From Marsupella aquatica (taxonomy: Eukaryota; Marchantiophyta), in assembly GCA_973895155.1 (NCBI GenBank), contig OZ316895.1, forward strand, positions 14,942,001-15,006,000: a stretch of 64,000 nucleotides of DNA, written 5' to 3'. Both the position numbers and the translations under genes were made by a program. Below the pieces are notes generated by a model. The model saw nothing but the letters and a program-made list of their open reading frames with translations. It was not told the DNA's origin and made no database searches. Of the stretch, positions 1-10,464 are shown in pieces; the stretch's first letter is position 1; the number at the start of each line of letters is the position of its first letter.

Positions 1-1298
1 CTTCCTGTTGTTCGACATGGAGATCAAGCAGCCATCATTCGAGCCACCTTCTAAAGATCTTCTATATGGTCAAAGATGAAAGTGATGAGGCTAAGTGAGA
101 ACATGAGAGTCAAAACACTAGAAGGTATGTTTTACTATCAATCATTGTTTCAAATGTATATTAAATTATACTTAGTGTGTTATAATTATGATCCTTCTAG
201 AATTATATTTTCACTTAGTTTTTGAAATGTTAATTTATTTTAGCACTAATAACTTCTCAATGTTGGAATAAGGAAAATTATACTACAGTATGTATAATTT
301 GCTTCAAAACTTTTGACAACTTTCTTGGATTTTCTTATATATATAGGACAAGAGGCGCTTGAGCAACAAGGCTTTAGCGATTGGTTACTAGCAATTGGAG
401 AGGGGACTTTGCCAATAGAGCCTGATTTGGGCGATGATGTCATTTGTTTACCGCATGACTTGATAATGCCAACTAATCATCTTAGTGACCTTATTGTTGA
501 GATCTATGGCTCAGATCCAATGAACTTCAACAATGTTAACTTTCTAAAAGATAGAGCTATCTTGACCACCACAAACAAAGATGTGGATAAGGTCAATGAG
601 GAGGTGATGTGTGGCTTTCTTGGAGAGGTAAATTCCTTACCACTAGCAACATTAAGAACTTTAAATGTTGTACTTCAAGGGAAGTTCTTTCAATGAAAGT
701 TAGTAATTTTTTTACCATTTTTATTCATGAGTTTTTGCAGGAACATGAGTTTTTGAGTGCAGATTCAATTCCCAATGAAACAAGTGCTTTCATGTATCCC
801 ACAGAGTTCCTCAATACATTGTTGCCATCGGGGTTACCTCCACACAAGTTGACCCTTAAGATTGGTGCACCCATCATGCTTTTGAGAAACATGAATGGGT
901 CAAAAGGACAAGCCAATGGCACTTGCTTGATAGTTCGTGGTTTTGGGCGTCATGTCATAGATGCAGAAATTATCACAGGGAAGAACATCGGAGATCGTGT
1001 TTTTATTCCACGCATTCCTCTTATTGCATCTGACTCAGGGTTACCATTCGATCTTCGACGATTTCAGTTTCCTATCCGTGCTGCCTTTGGTATGACCATC
1101 AATAAGTCTCAAGGTCAAACCTTGGCAAAGATTGGGATATTTCTACTAAACTCGGTTTTCTCGCATGGTCAATTATATGTGGCATTGTCTAGGGTTGGTG
1201 CTCGGAGTGGCATTCACATTATGATATCAAGGAATGCATATCCTGATAAGCATGACCTTTACACAAGGAATGTTGTATACCGTGAGATTTTGAGATGA
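1..1298 (+). pseudogene. Helitron RepHel helicase (PIF1-like), 3' part, decayed
   Basis: This is the C-terminal part of the PIF1-type DNA helicase encoded by Helitron rolling-circle transposons; it begins outside the window. Reading from base 1, codons give LPVVRHGDQAAIIRATF, a typical Helitron helicase segment. An in-frame TAA follows at 52-54, and then the family sequence resumes (WSKMKVMRLSENMRV). Coding blocks are 1-124, 347-627 and 741-1298, separated by two GT-AG introns (125-346, 628-740). Block 2 holds FSDWLLAIGEGTLP and DRAILTTTNKDVDKVNE. Block 3 holds PPHKLTLKIGAPIMLLRN, the helicase motif INKSQGQTL and HGQLYVALSRVGARSG, and ends at a stop after VVYREILR. The stop at 52-54 argues for a dead copy. 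The Rep (HUH) part is not in the window, and no certain Helitron 3' terminus was found downstream. Confidence 0.85.
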
Positions 1299-1830
1299 TT
1301 GCATGATGTTGGGAGGGTGCCTATTCATTCATCTCTTGGTTACACTAGCATGAGCCCATGCATTGACAAAACAACTTCTCTACTCCGAGCTTCAATAAGC
1401 AATTCTTTTGACATTTAACAGGTAAATATTCCTTCTTCATTCATTTCAATTCAATGCTAACTTGACCCTAGATCTTTCAATGGCATGGACCTTCTTAGTA
1501 CTTGGAATCCTTTGAAGAGCTTTATATTGCTTATTCCACTCTCTCTACATTCCTCATCGTAGATGGGACGTATTGCATTTGATTTCCTCTTATCAATGAC
1601 CTTCCTTTTGGCTTCTCCTTTTGGGTGTTTGCAGTGGTTAATTTTGGTTGCTTGGCCGGTTCTACGCTCCAAGCAAATGGTGCACTTTGTGATATTCAAG
1701 CAATATATGTGTACTCTACAATAGACTACTTCATGGAGACTATCATATGGTATTATTGTTGTATGTTATATTGACATCTACAAACCATATAACATACCTT
1801 TTGTTCAAATTTTCACCATTTGAATAAAAT

Positions 1831-1906
1831 TTAGGGTTTTCCCCCACTTGAACCATTTTGCCATCAAGTTTTGTCTGGCAAAACTTCTCAAGTGGGGTTT
1901 CCCTAA
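1831..1906. repeat. Imperfect foldback (inverted repeat) ending TTAGGG...CCCTAA
   Basis: The left arm runs TTAGGG-TTTTCCC-CCACTTGA-ACCA-TTTTGCCA. The right arm, read as its reverse complement, runs TTAGGG-AAACC-CCACTTGA-GAAG-TTTTGCCA. The two pair over most of their length around a loop of about a dozen bases (TCAAGTTTTGTC). No target-site duplication is evident. It could be a small foldback transposon remnant, a structured transcript or part of a Helitron end. Confidence 0.55.
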
Positions 1907-2108
1907 GTTGTCTTTTGTCTTTTCATACACTACTCTTATTACTTTCCTGAGTCTTTTTTGTCTTTGGCACTTTTTTGTCCTCACCTTTATTGACGTTCAA
2001 AGAACGGGTAGTCGGAGCTAGTGCTATATATTTAGAGTTAAGTTCCACTATTGGGAAACCATCCTCTCCAAAATCTTACCTAGGCTCATTTGATGGTACC
2101 TCTGGCGC

Positions 2109-2323
2109 GATGCTCTAATATGGAGGGCTAACTAACCTGGAACCTCTTGAGTTTGAGACTCATCACCTTTCCAAGTAACCCAACCAGTGGGTCACAAACA
2201 GGAATAGAGATGCTCTAACAAGGAGGGCCAACTAACCTGGAACCTCTTGAGTTCGAACCTCTTGAGTTCGAGACTCATCACCTTGCCAAGTAACCCAAGC
2301 CAATGGGGTCACACACAGGAACA
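2109..2323. repeat. Tandem duplication, ~100-115 bp unit, with B-box-like core
   Basis: Two adjacent diverged copies start with GATGCTCTAA at 2109 and 2209. Both contain AACCTGGAACCTCTTGAGTT and then GAGACTCATCACCTT and CCAAGTAACCCAA. The second copy has an extra internal duplication of AACCTCTTGAGTTCG. The core GAGTTCGAGACTC resembles an RNA polymerase III B box, so a tRNA-derived SINE origin is possible but unproven. Confidence 0.6.
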
Positions 2324-2625
2324 CACTTTGACTTGCCAACTTTCTACAGTGCAAGACTGAAGTAGAGTTCGTATGATATGAATTGCCGTTCAAATGCAAA
2401 AACCACTCCTGAGTCCTCGTATCTTTATCAAACATTCAACACTTTTGAGCGAGGACCATCTTAGGAACGAACGGAGAGACGCTACATTGGAGCAGGAGCA
2501 TCTAGTGTTATTCACAAATCATTCAAAGCCTGAGTGAAGAGCATTGACACGCAGGCTCGAATTGAGTATATCTTCAGTAAGTTGTTGCAGATGCCATCTG
2601 CCATCATCGTTTCTCGCAATTGACT

Positions 2626-5600
2626 ATGAGCAGCAGCGCACCCCGCATTCTGATAGCCGGAGATGTCTGCGGCCGTCTCTCCACCCTTTTCAAACGTGTT
2701 GCCGCGGTAAACCATTACCATCCCGAATTTATAGTTTCTCGTTTTAAGACTGCTCTGTTTTTCTTTCTTCGTCAGGGTCTATTGTCCGGTTGATCGCGGA
2801 TTTTTGTTTCTCTCCTCTACTGGAGTTGTGGTTGCTCTGGTCTCGCCATCCGGGAAGCGAGGAAATTAACGTCCGCATGGGAGATGACTGGAGGTGATAT
2901 TTGGCCCATTGGTAGCAGCTGTTTGAGCATAATCTTTCACATCAGCAGGATCCATTTTCTTTGCCATCATTCTACCTAGGGCGACTTCGAATGTGTTGCA
3001 GAATCGCAAGTCTGTCCCCCAAGAAATTCACCTCCTTTGACAAACCTTGCCCATATCATTGGTTGGGACTGGCAACGTTGCTTGTGCTATAAACCTTCCC
3101 CGCACTATGACCAGCTGTTCGTCGTGCATTTCGGCGCATGGAATAAGAACTCTCCTAGCGAGGTTTCCTGGGCATTGGATATGAACTTTATCGATCGTTC
3201 ATCCCTTTCTTTGATGTGTCCCTTCCCTACATGTCCACAAAGGTCTTCTCAAAAGAGCCATTTAGAAGGTGGTCTATGAAGAGAACAATTTCCTATGTTG
3301 TAAATGCTGAGTAAATCAGAGGCTGCGGGAGTCCGTCCATTACAGAAATTCTGCAATTAGCCTCTGATGGCGTGAGTACAATCTCTGGCTACCTGAGGAT
3401 CTTCTGGGTTTGGAAAGCTATTTTAGCTGGAGATTACTCCTGCTTAAACCCTCGTGCTTAAACCCTTATCCGCTAATTGGAAAACCGAGAAATACTTCGA
3501 CTCAAAGGCTTTTACATTTGCAAAGCAGCGATTCCCTCTAGAATTTTGACTCGAATTGCGCATTTCGATTTTGACGAGGTTGCTGACATGACAGGTGAAC
3601 AAGTCGAGCGGGCCTTTCGATGTACTTTTTTGTGTAGGGCAGTTTTTTCCAGTTGATCCTGGTGGGGTTGAAGAGGTCCAAGAGTACATTGACGGAATTA
3701 AACAAATACCCTTGCCCACTTACTTTACTGGAAATTACGGCGAGGGTGCTGGTCTCCTACTTTCTTCTAGTGATGCCAAAGCTGCCCGAGCGGGTCTGAG
3801 TCCGGAAGGAATTCCTATTTGTCACAACCTATTGTGGCTTAAAGGTAGTGGCGTTGTGAAAGTTCATGGTAAATTCCTTTCTTTCCACTCAGTGTCTTGA
3901 TGATGGGATGCATCGATTGGAGCGCTGGTATGATTCCTGATATTTTACTTATGCTGCTCAGGTTCATTACGTCGGTATAACGTCTCTTGTAGTCCGGTAT
4001 TGACCTCGGGATGACTGTGAGGTTAAGAACGAACGAACACGGGGATATTGCAAGAACTATTTATAATCGGAAGCTCAGTCGCCTGTCTGCAAACTTGATT
4101 TCAAACCAAAAAACTGGGGCATCAAGTGCTCTCCAGTCATTTTGAGATCTGACCTAATGTTGGACATTGCTTTGTAAATGAAATTGCTTGGTTGTGATAC
4201 ACATTGTAGGAAATTTCAATCGAGATGAATATTCAAATAATTAACTTTGTTTCTTGAATCATTACGACCAGCTCATTTATCGAAATCTATATGATACCCG
4301 AGGCGGACTCACTCTATTGTAATCCTTGTTCTTGTTTTGTAGGACTTCGAGTCGCTTACTTGGGAGGAAAATTTAGTGCCTCACTTTATCAGGACGCAAA
4401 AGCTGCCTCTTCTGCAGGAGCACATCATGAGGATGATGTCGATACACTCCGTGCCTTTGCAGACGACAAGGCAGTTACAGACTTGTTTCTATCATATCCT
4501 TCTTTCAATTCCTGAGGAACAGTATCCATCAACCACATTATTTATAGAGGTTCTGATTCTGAGTTTCTGGAATGGGTGTCGGTGAAATTACAGAAAGAAA
4601 AGGGTTCTTGTCTGGCCATTACTGGAGACCTCTTTCACTTTGTTTCACATTTTGCTTGAACATTTGTTTGTTTTCCCTTTTTTCACCTTCCTGTTCTGAA
4701 GCATTTTGACGAGCTAAACTTGTTTGGTCCAGTCACGTCTTTATTGACATGTCGTAGTCCTCTCGATGTCTCTCCTTAATTTGTTTTACAAATGAATGGC
4801 CCCAGGGAGTGACCCTTGGGGTCAATTTGGCATCCGTTCCTTCCAACGTTGATAAATCAACAGGGACTGTTATTGTTGCTGAGCTTGCTGCAGATCTCAA
4901 ACCTCGGTCAGTAGAAATAAGACTGGAGTTAAGGTTTTTTGGTACTTTTGTTTCTGGTTTTCTGAGCCTTCTAGTCTGTCCTTTTCCCCCTTCATCGGAA
5001 CCGGTGCTCCTGTGTTGTGACATAAAGTTTGATGAGTTGCCTTGCCATCAGCTATCATATTGCAGGGACAGAAGGAGTCTTCTATGCCAGGGACCCATAT
5101 TTGAACCCTGGGGCAGTCCATTCAACTCGTTTTATTGGACTTGCAGCTGTCGGAAATGATAAGAAGCAGGTGAATGTAGAAATTTGCTGAAAAGTAGTGA
5201 ACAACATAAGAAGCTAAGCCATTTATTTAAATCGTTTAATGATTTCTTTACTTGTGTTTGAGAAATTCATTAGGCTGGCAGGTCTCGCGTTGGAGTCTAG
5301 ATGCATAGAAAGTAGGTTAGAGAATGTTGTCTTGGTGACCACCGTTTACCTTTGTTACTTTACTGTTCTGTCTCTTGTTTGTCTGCAGAAATTTCTTCAT
5401 GCTTTATCACCAACGCCAGCGTCAGTTCTCTCATCAACAGATCTAGCTGTGAGACCCGCTAACTTGACAGTTTCTCCTTATGAGTTGGCGGCTTCGGTCG
5501 CAAAGAAGAATGGTGGGGGGCTTAGAGCTAGCAATGGAACCAGAAAAGACGCTGTAAATGCTGATAGGAATCAAGGAGATTCCGAAAACTCCGATGGCCA

Positions 5601-7766
5601 ATACTGGAGATATGATACCTCAAGGTCCAAACGACAAAAGCGAGATGATGGGGACAGAGTATGCGTGGAATTCGTAACCAAAGGAACATGTTCAAGAGAG
5701 GGAAATTGCAAATTTAGACATGAACTTGAGGACGGAACTCCTATTCCTAAAGGAGTCTGCTTTGACTTTATTACCAAGGGAAAATGTGAAAAAGGTCCAG
5801 ATTGCAGGTATCGACATTCACTCGAGGATACCTCAGGAAAGGGCGAGTTTCTTCCTCCAGGTGTATGCTTCAGCTTTTTCAAGACAGGAACTTGTGAGAA
5901 TGGGGCAGAATGCAGGTACGGATTTCCTGCACATTCCCGGGTTCCGTTACTTTGGGGATTTGTCTGCTATTTATTGTCTTCTGACCCCATTTGGGAAGCA
6001 AAGGCCTTCACAGCTTGGTCATCGATTACTGCAACTGTTCCCATTACTCAAAACTCGTATTTTGATGAAGAATATCAGAGCTTATCTCATCTTCAGCTTC
6101 AAAAGCTGACAAATCTAAGACTCCCTCTGAAATGTCAAGAGTGCACTGTTGTCATATCAACAACCCACTGACAAATATATGCTGGGTGTCTGTAGAACTG
6201 AAGCTGCTGTTTTTCATTGTAAGGCACTTGTTGAGCACGTGAAGGAGGTCATTCTGATACATTTTAAGAGGATGTGTTGTTGTCTGAAGAGTAAAAACTT
6301 GTGTTAGGTAGTTATCTAAGTATCCAAGAGGGGAGTTGTGGAAGTCAGGGAATACCCAGTCAACGGAAGATTACGATAATCCACTTTTTACCCTGATTGT
6401 TGGTCGGGATTTGTACGCACCACAAGCTATGATGCACTGACTAGAAGAGCCAAGTAATCTAGTGAAATTTAATGTCTCGTTGCTACAATCATATCATTGG
6501 AGTCTCGTGTCCCGGCTTTTGCAGGTTCAGTCACAATCTGGACAACCCGACGCCCCGTCCTACCACCGGACCTTGCTGGTTTTGTCTGTCCAGCCCTGAT
6601 GTTGGTACCCATCTTGTTGTTAGTGTTGGTGAACAATGCTATTGTGCATTGGCGAAGGGGCCAATCATGCAAGGGCATGTGTTGCTTCTACCCATTGAAC
6701 ATTTTCCGTCAATAGTTTCTCTCCCTGATGACACGATATCTGAAATGCAAAAATACAAACAATCCCTGCGAGAATGTTATGAAAGTCAAGGCAATACTAT
6801 CGTAATTTTTGAGCGCTACATCCAACTGCGAGCAGGAACTCATGCGCACCTGCAGGTAAGGCCTGTTAGCCTCCATTGATGTCCGACAGTTGTAGCGTTC
6901 ACTCTTGGATCCGAAGCAGACCACTTTTGTACAGATGTTATGTCGGAGATCAACAAATTTTTCATAATACATTTGGAAAGAATTTCACTGTGCATGAGCT
7001 GGAACAGTAGCTCTGCACTTAGCTCGCATCACACATTGCCAAGAATTTACTTGACATATCTGTTTGCAAATGAGAAGCAGCATTGCTTTGCGTGACTGGC
7101 GTGTTGCTGTTAGTGCAGGTTTTTCCAATACCCTTGCTTAAGGCCCTTCGTGCACGAGCTGCATTTGTAGCAGCTGCAAAACAAGAGGGTTTTGTATTTC
7201 AAGAGCTTCCCCCAAGTGAGTGTATCAATAACTATCGAATTTATTTCTTTCTAACTTTTGAGATGGCAGAAGTATGGGGCGACATCAGTTTCACCGGCAG
7301 GATGTGATCTAAAGTTTAAATCGTAGCATTTAGAATCATAGTCCCCTTACATTAGCTGCACTGCGACCTGTTGACAACAAAGCCTGTTTGCAGCTCAACG
7401 TTTTGCGGAAGCTACGCAAGCCTTGAAGGATATAGTGAAGGGTCAAAACTACTTTTTTGTGGAACTTCCCGATAACACAATTTTGGTTCATCCGTTTGAA
7501 GCTGGCTCAAAGATGAGCATGCAGTTTGGCAGAGAGGTAAGAAGAACAGCTGTTTGGTCGATTGCCTCATCAATTCCTCTCATTCTTTCTGCTGATTAAA
7601 CAACTTATGAAAATCTCGATGAACGATTTTATCTCAGGTGGTGGCAAATCTCGTCGGTCTCCCGGATAGGGCAGATTGGAAGGCATGCACGCAGACCAAG
7701 GATGAGGAGACAGACATGGCAGAGGAATTTAAGCAGCAGTTTTTGAAGTTTGATCCGATGTTATAA
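2626..7766 (+). CDS. CWF19L1: CWF19L1/CwfJ-family splicing protein with CCCH zinc fingers
   Basis: Homologue of CWF19-like protein 1 (yeast Drn1 relative), a nuclear factor linked to spliceosome or lariat turnover; plant members carry CCCH fingers. Ten exons: 2626-2706, 3595-3868, 4343-4493, 4790-4906, 5052-5169, 5389-5915, 6525-6855, 7119-7215, 7394-7536, 7638-7766, giving 655 aa. The N-terminus ILIAGDVCGRLSTLFKRV is the metallophosphoesterase-like Drn1 start. Exon 6 has CCCH fingers of the form CVEFVTKGTCSREGNCKFRH and CFDFITKGKCEKGPDCRYRH, plus a third completed across the exon 6/7 junction (AECR-FSH). Exon 7 opens the HIT-like CwfJ domain (CWFCLSSPDVGTHLVVSVG, KGPIMQGHVLLLPIEHFP). Exons 8-10 give the CwfJ C-terminal domain, ending KQQFLKFDPML. 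The junction between exons 3 and 4 is an AT-AC intron, listed separately; all others fit GT-AG. The start is the first ATG in frame with the conserved N-terminus. Confidence 0.93.
4494..4789 (+). other. U12-type AT-AC intron in the CWF19L1 homologue
   Basis: Between exons 3 and 4 no GT-AG pair keeps the protein intact. The intron starts ATATCCTTC at 4494, matching the U12 5' splice-site consensus (A/G)TATCCTT. It ends TTTTAC at 4789. CTCCTTAAT at 4772-4780 matches the U12 branch-site consensus TTCCTTAAY, with the branch adenosine about 10 nt from the 3' end, as is usual for this class. Removing 296 bases joins ...GACTTGTTTCTATC to AAATGAATGG and gives DLFLSNEWPQGVTLG, which keeps the conserved family segment in frame (phase 2). 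Only sequence was used; splicing itself was not observed. Confidence 0.9.
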
Positions 7767-10106
7767 CGTACTGATTTTGGGAGCACCCGACTTATAATTT
7801 TTTTTATGGCGGCATTCTGGAAGACTGCTGAGAGAAGTAGGGGAGTCTCACCCTATCAACGAGAAATGAACACTGTATTGTCATCTCAGGGGTTACACGG
7901 TAAGGTAGTCGATAATATCATTTACCCCTCGGAGCTTTCGTGAGCATGTGAGAAATTTCTTCTTTCTGATGATATATGGACAGCTTCAAGGATAGTACTT
8001 TTGCATGTGACTGAACATTTGATCAGCTCATCAGTGGATTGCAATCTGGCAAAGACAACTCACAATCTCACTTGAGGTCCGCTGAAGTTGTTGTGTACCC
8101 ACTATTCCAAGAAATGATTTGCCAGCGTGAGAAGAGTTGGGGCCACAGTTGGTGCTCAGATGGGTACAGATAATTTGAGGGTCCAAACAGCTGAACTCTG
8201 TTCAATAAGAATGCGTGACTGCTAATGACCTGCACGAAGAGGTATAGTTTTTATAAGTTGCGGAATAATTCCATGGAGAATACTCATTCTAGCGAAGTTC
8301 CGCCAAGTAAGGGAAGGTCAGGAATAGTCTGCGCTCTAAAACAATTGCTCCATAACTCGGGACAGGAATGAACCAAGAATGGAGAAAGTCATCAGTTGAA
8401 AACTGCTTGACTACCACATCTCCTACAGTCACTTGTTGTTCAAATCTAAACTCCTTCTCACAATCTAAATAGAAGGATCCCAAATCCAACTTCTTTTGAT
8501 TTTGTCTAAGGACTGCATTGGAGCTAGGAGGATCTTAGATTACTCCCGTCGCTGAATCAAAACATGAGGAATTGAAAGGAGCATTGGGTTTCCTTTTTTC
8601 CCTTGTGGAAGATATTGAGCTAGGAGGATATTGTGCAACGCACAGGCTAGTGTATAATCAAACAAACCTCAATAGTTGCCTCTTGGTCTTCTCTGTCCGA
8701 AGGTTTGTTACAATACCCGTGTTGATGTGAGAGAATAGGCCATAACTCAGTTTGCGTACATAGGATTGTATTTTGTATGGATTCTGATGGAAAGGATGAA
8801 GCTAAAGTTATCCAAGAATGAAAGAAAGGGGGGCGAAGATCCGCCTTGACCATTCCTTTCTTGGTGAATATTTGCCAAATCGATCCTTCCACCCAAAGTA
8901 CTATTGCTAATGATACAAAGGGAGTTTTGTGAAAGTAGTCAAAGTTTGATCTGGTCCAACGGTTGCAAGATCTCACAGTTTTCCTTGATCTATAGATCTT
9001 ACAATTCACATTACACCAGGTGAGGGCTGACATTATTTATAAAGTAACTTCCAGACAACAGTGCAGCCAGGATACACCAGTTTGATGTTTAGACACACCA
9101 AAAAATGGGCCATGACACAACACAAGGATGCACCAGTTTTTAAGTGTTTAGGCCATGACACACCAAAAAATTACAGCTTTAGGTAGATTTTTTAGGGGCT
9201 ATTATTGCCCAGGCATAATGCCCTTGTCACATGACATTTATACACTTAGAGGCCTAAGAAATTTTTTTCAGTTCTAATGTTTTTAGTCATACTGTAGGAG
9301 AAATTTCACAACACCTCAAGCCAAACCTGGACAGTGCATTCTTCTCCATAAATCATCAAAAAGTCCAAAGAGAAAAATCAATATGGTACCCTGTTCCCTG
9401 TTTCCAGGGCTAGATGCCCTTGTCACGAGGAGTGAATACACATTAATCCTTTAGAAGAATTTTTACTCCTACTATTTATGGTTTTTCTTGTCCCAAAAAT
9501 TGACATTAGTTGTGAAACCCCTCTAATCATCCCAAGGGTCAACATCATTAAAATACTTATGAGTCTTTCCCAAATGCAAATTTCATGCAAGTTGGAATTT
9601 TGACTGTTTCAACCAAGACGGGTAGAAGAAAATGTCATTAATGCCCTTGCACACCCAATACCAGGAATTAAACTCAGATGATAATGGTCAGATATTCCTT
9701 GCTCACTTGGTATACCATTCACACAATTTTGTCAAGGCATGCAAAAACTGCCAAGGTGAGGATGGACACTGTCAGCTGAGAATTGACATATTTTCCTTGC
9801 TCACTTGGTATACCATTCACATTTGTTTCCCAATTCTTTTGTCAAAACAAGAGCAAATTGCCCAGTTGAAAATTTACTGATTTGCCTTGTTCACTTGGTA
9901 TACCATTAAAACTGTTTAGTCAAACACATGCCAAAGTTCTAACTAAGGCAGCAAATCAATCAAACCATAAACGTAGTCAACAAACCGCAAGGAGAACTTA
10001 AAACACAAGGTGTGCATATGATCTATCATTTCTTTTTCTCAATCATGAGAAGAGATAGTCACTCTCTCAGGTGATGACAATTCATTTGAGTATGACATAG
10101 CAAAGA
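7767..10106. other. Gene-poor interval downstream of CWF19L1
   Basis: The first few hundred bases are probably 3' UTR. Only short unrelated ORFs occur, for example on the minus strand at 8289-8489 and 8647-9033, and none resembles a known family. At about 9060-9170 a roughly 60-bp segment (GGATACACCAGTTTG... / GGATGCACCAGTTTT...) is imperfectly duplicated. A three-copy tandem repeat follows at 9697-9960. Confidence 0.5.
9697..9960. repeat. Three-copy diverged tandem repeat (~90-98 bp)
   Basis: The block CCTTG(C/T)TCACTTGGTATACCATT occurs at 9697, 9795 and 9885, spaced 98 and 90 bases. Each copy is followed after a short variable stretch by TTTTGTCAA or TTTAGTCAA. The copies are clearly related but diverged and contain no coding potential. 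Confidence 0.75.
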
Positions 10107-10111
10107 TTCCA

Positions 10112-10459
10112 TGTTAGATATTGCTCTAGTCTTGTGACTCATGAGCTAACCACAGTTAGTCTAACTCGGGTTAGGACTTAGCTAATGTTAGAGGTAGTGC
10201 TATTGTGTATATAGCCAGGGCTGATGCTAGACCCTGGTGGAACTTAGGCTCATTGTTACGGAGCTAGCTGAGAGATAGGGAGAGCTTGTGCTGTGGATGC
10301 TTGGTATGGCCGGTCAGCCTAGAGTGCAGTAAAGCTCTTGTGTGTTCTCGTGGACGTAGCCTCATGTGGAGGTGAACCACATAACTATCTCTCTGTGTTG
10401 ACTCTTGTGCGTTGGATGGTTCATGGACTTGCCGTTACAAATGTCGTCTATACTCAACA
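10112..10459 (+). mobile_element. Solo LTR, Copia-like, 348 bp, TSD TTCCA
   Basis: The element begins TGTTAGATAT and ends ACTCAACA, giving the canonical TG...CA ends. It is flanked by the perfect 5-bp duplication TTCCA (10107-10111 and 10460-10464). Internal blocks such as CTCGTGGACGTAGCCTCA followed by GGTGAACCACATAAC resemble the R/U5 part of plant Copia LTRs. No internal gag-pol and no second LTR lie alongside, so it is best read as a solo LTR left by recombination. It shares sequence with the element at 61549-61910. Orientation follows that similarity. Confidence 0.9.
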
Positions 10460-10464
10460 TTCCA

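Larger units (their letters stand above)
1299..2625. other. AT-rich spacer between Helitron remnant and CWF19L1 gene
   Basis: No supported gene. It holds an 11-bp perfect hairpin (GTATGTTATAT at 1761-1771 against 1787-1797), a longer foldback at 1831-1906, and a tandem duplication at 2109-2323. The last 200 bases are probably the 5' leader or promoter of the CWF19L1 homologue; no TATA box was assigned. Confidence 0.5.
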
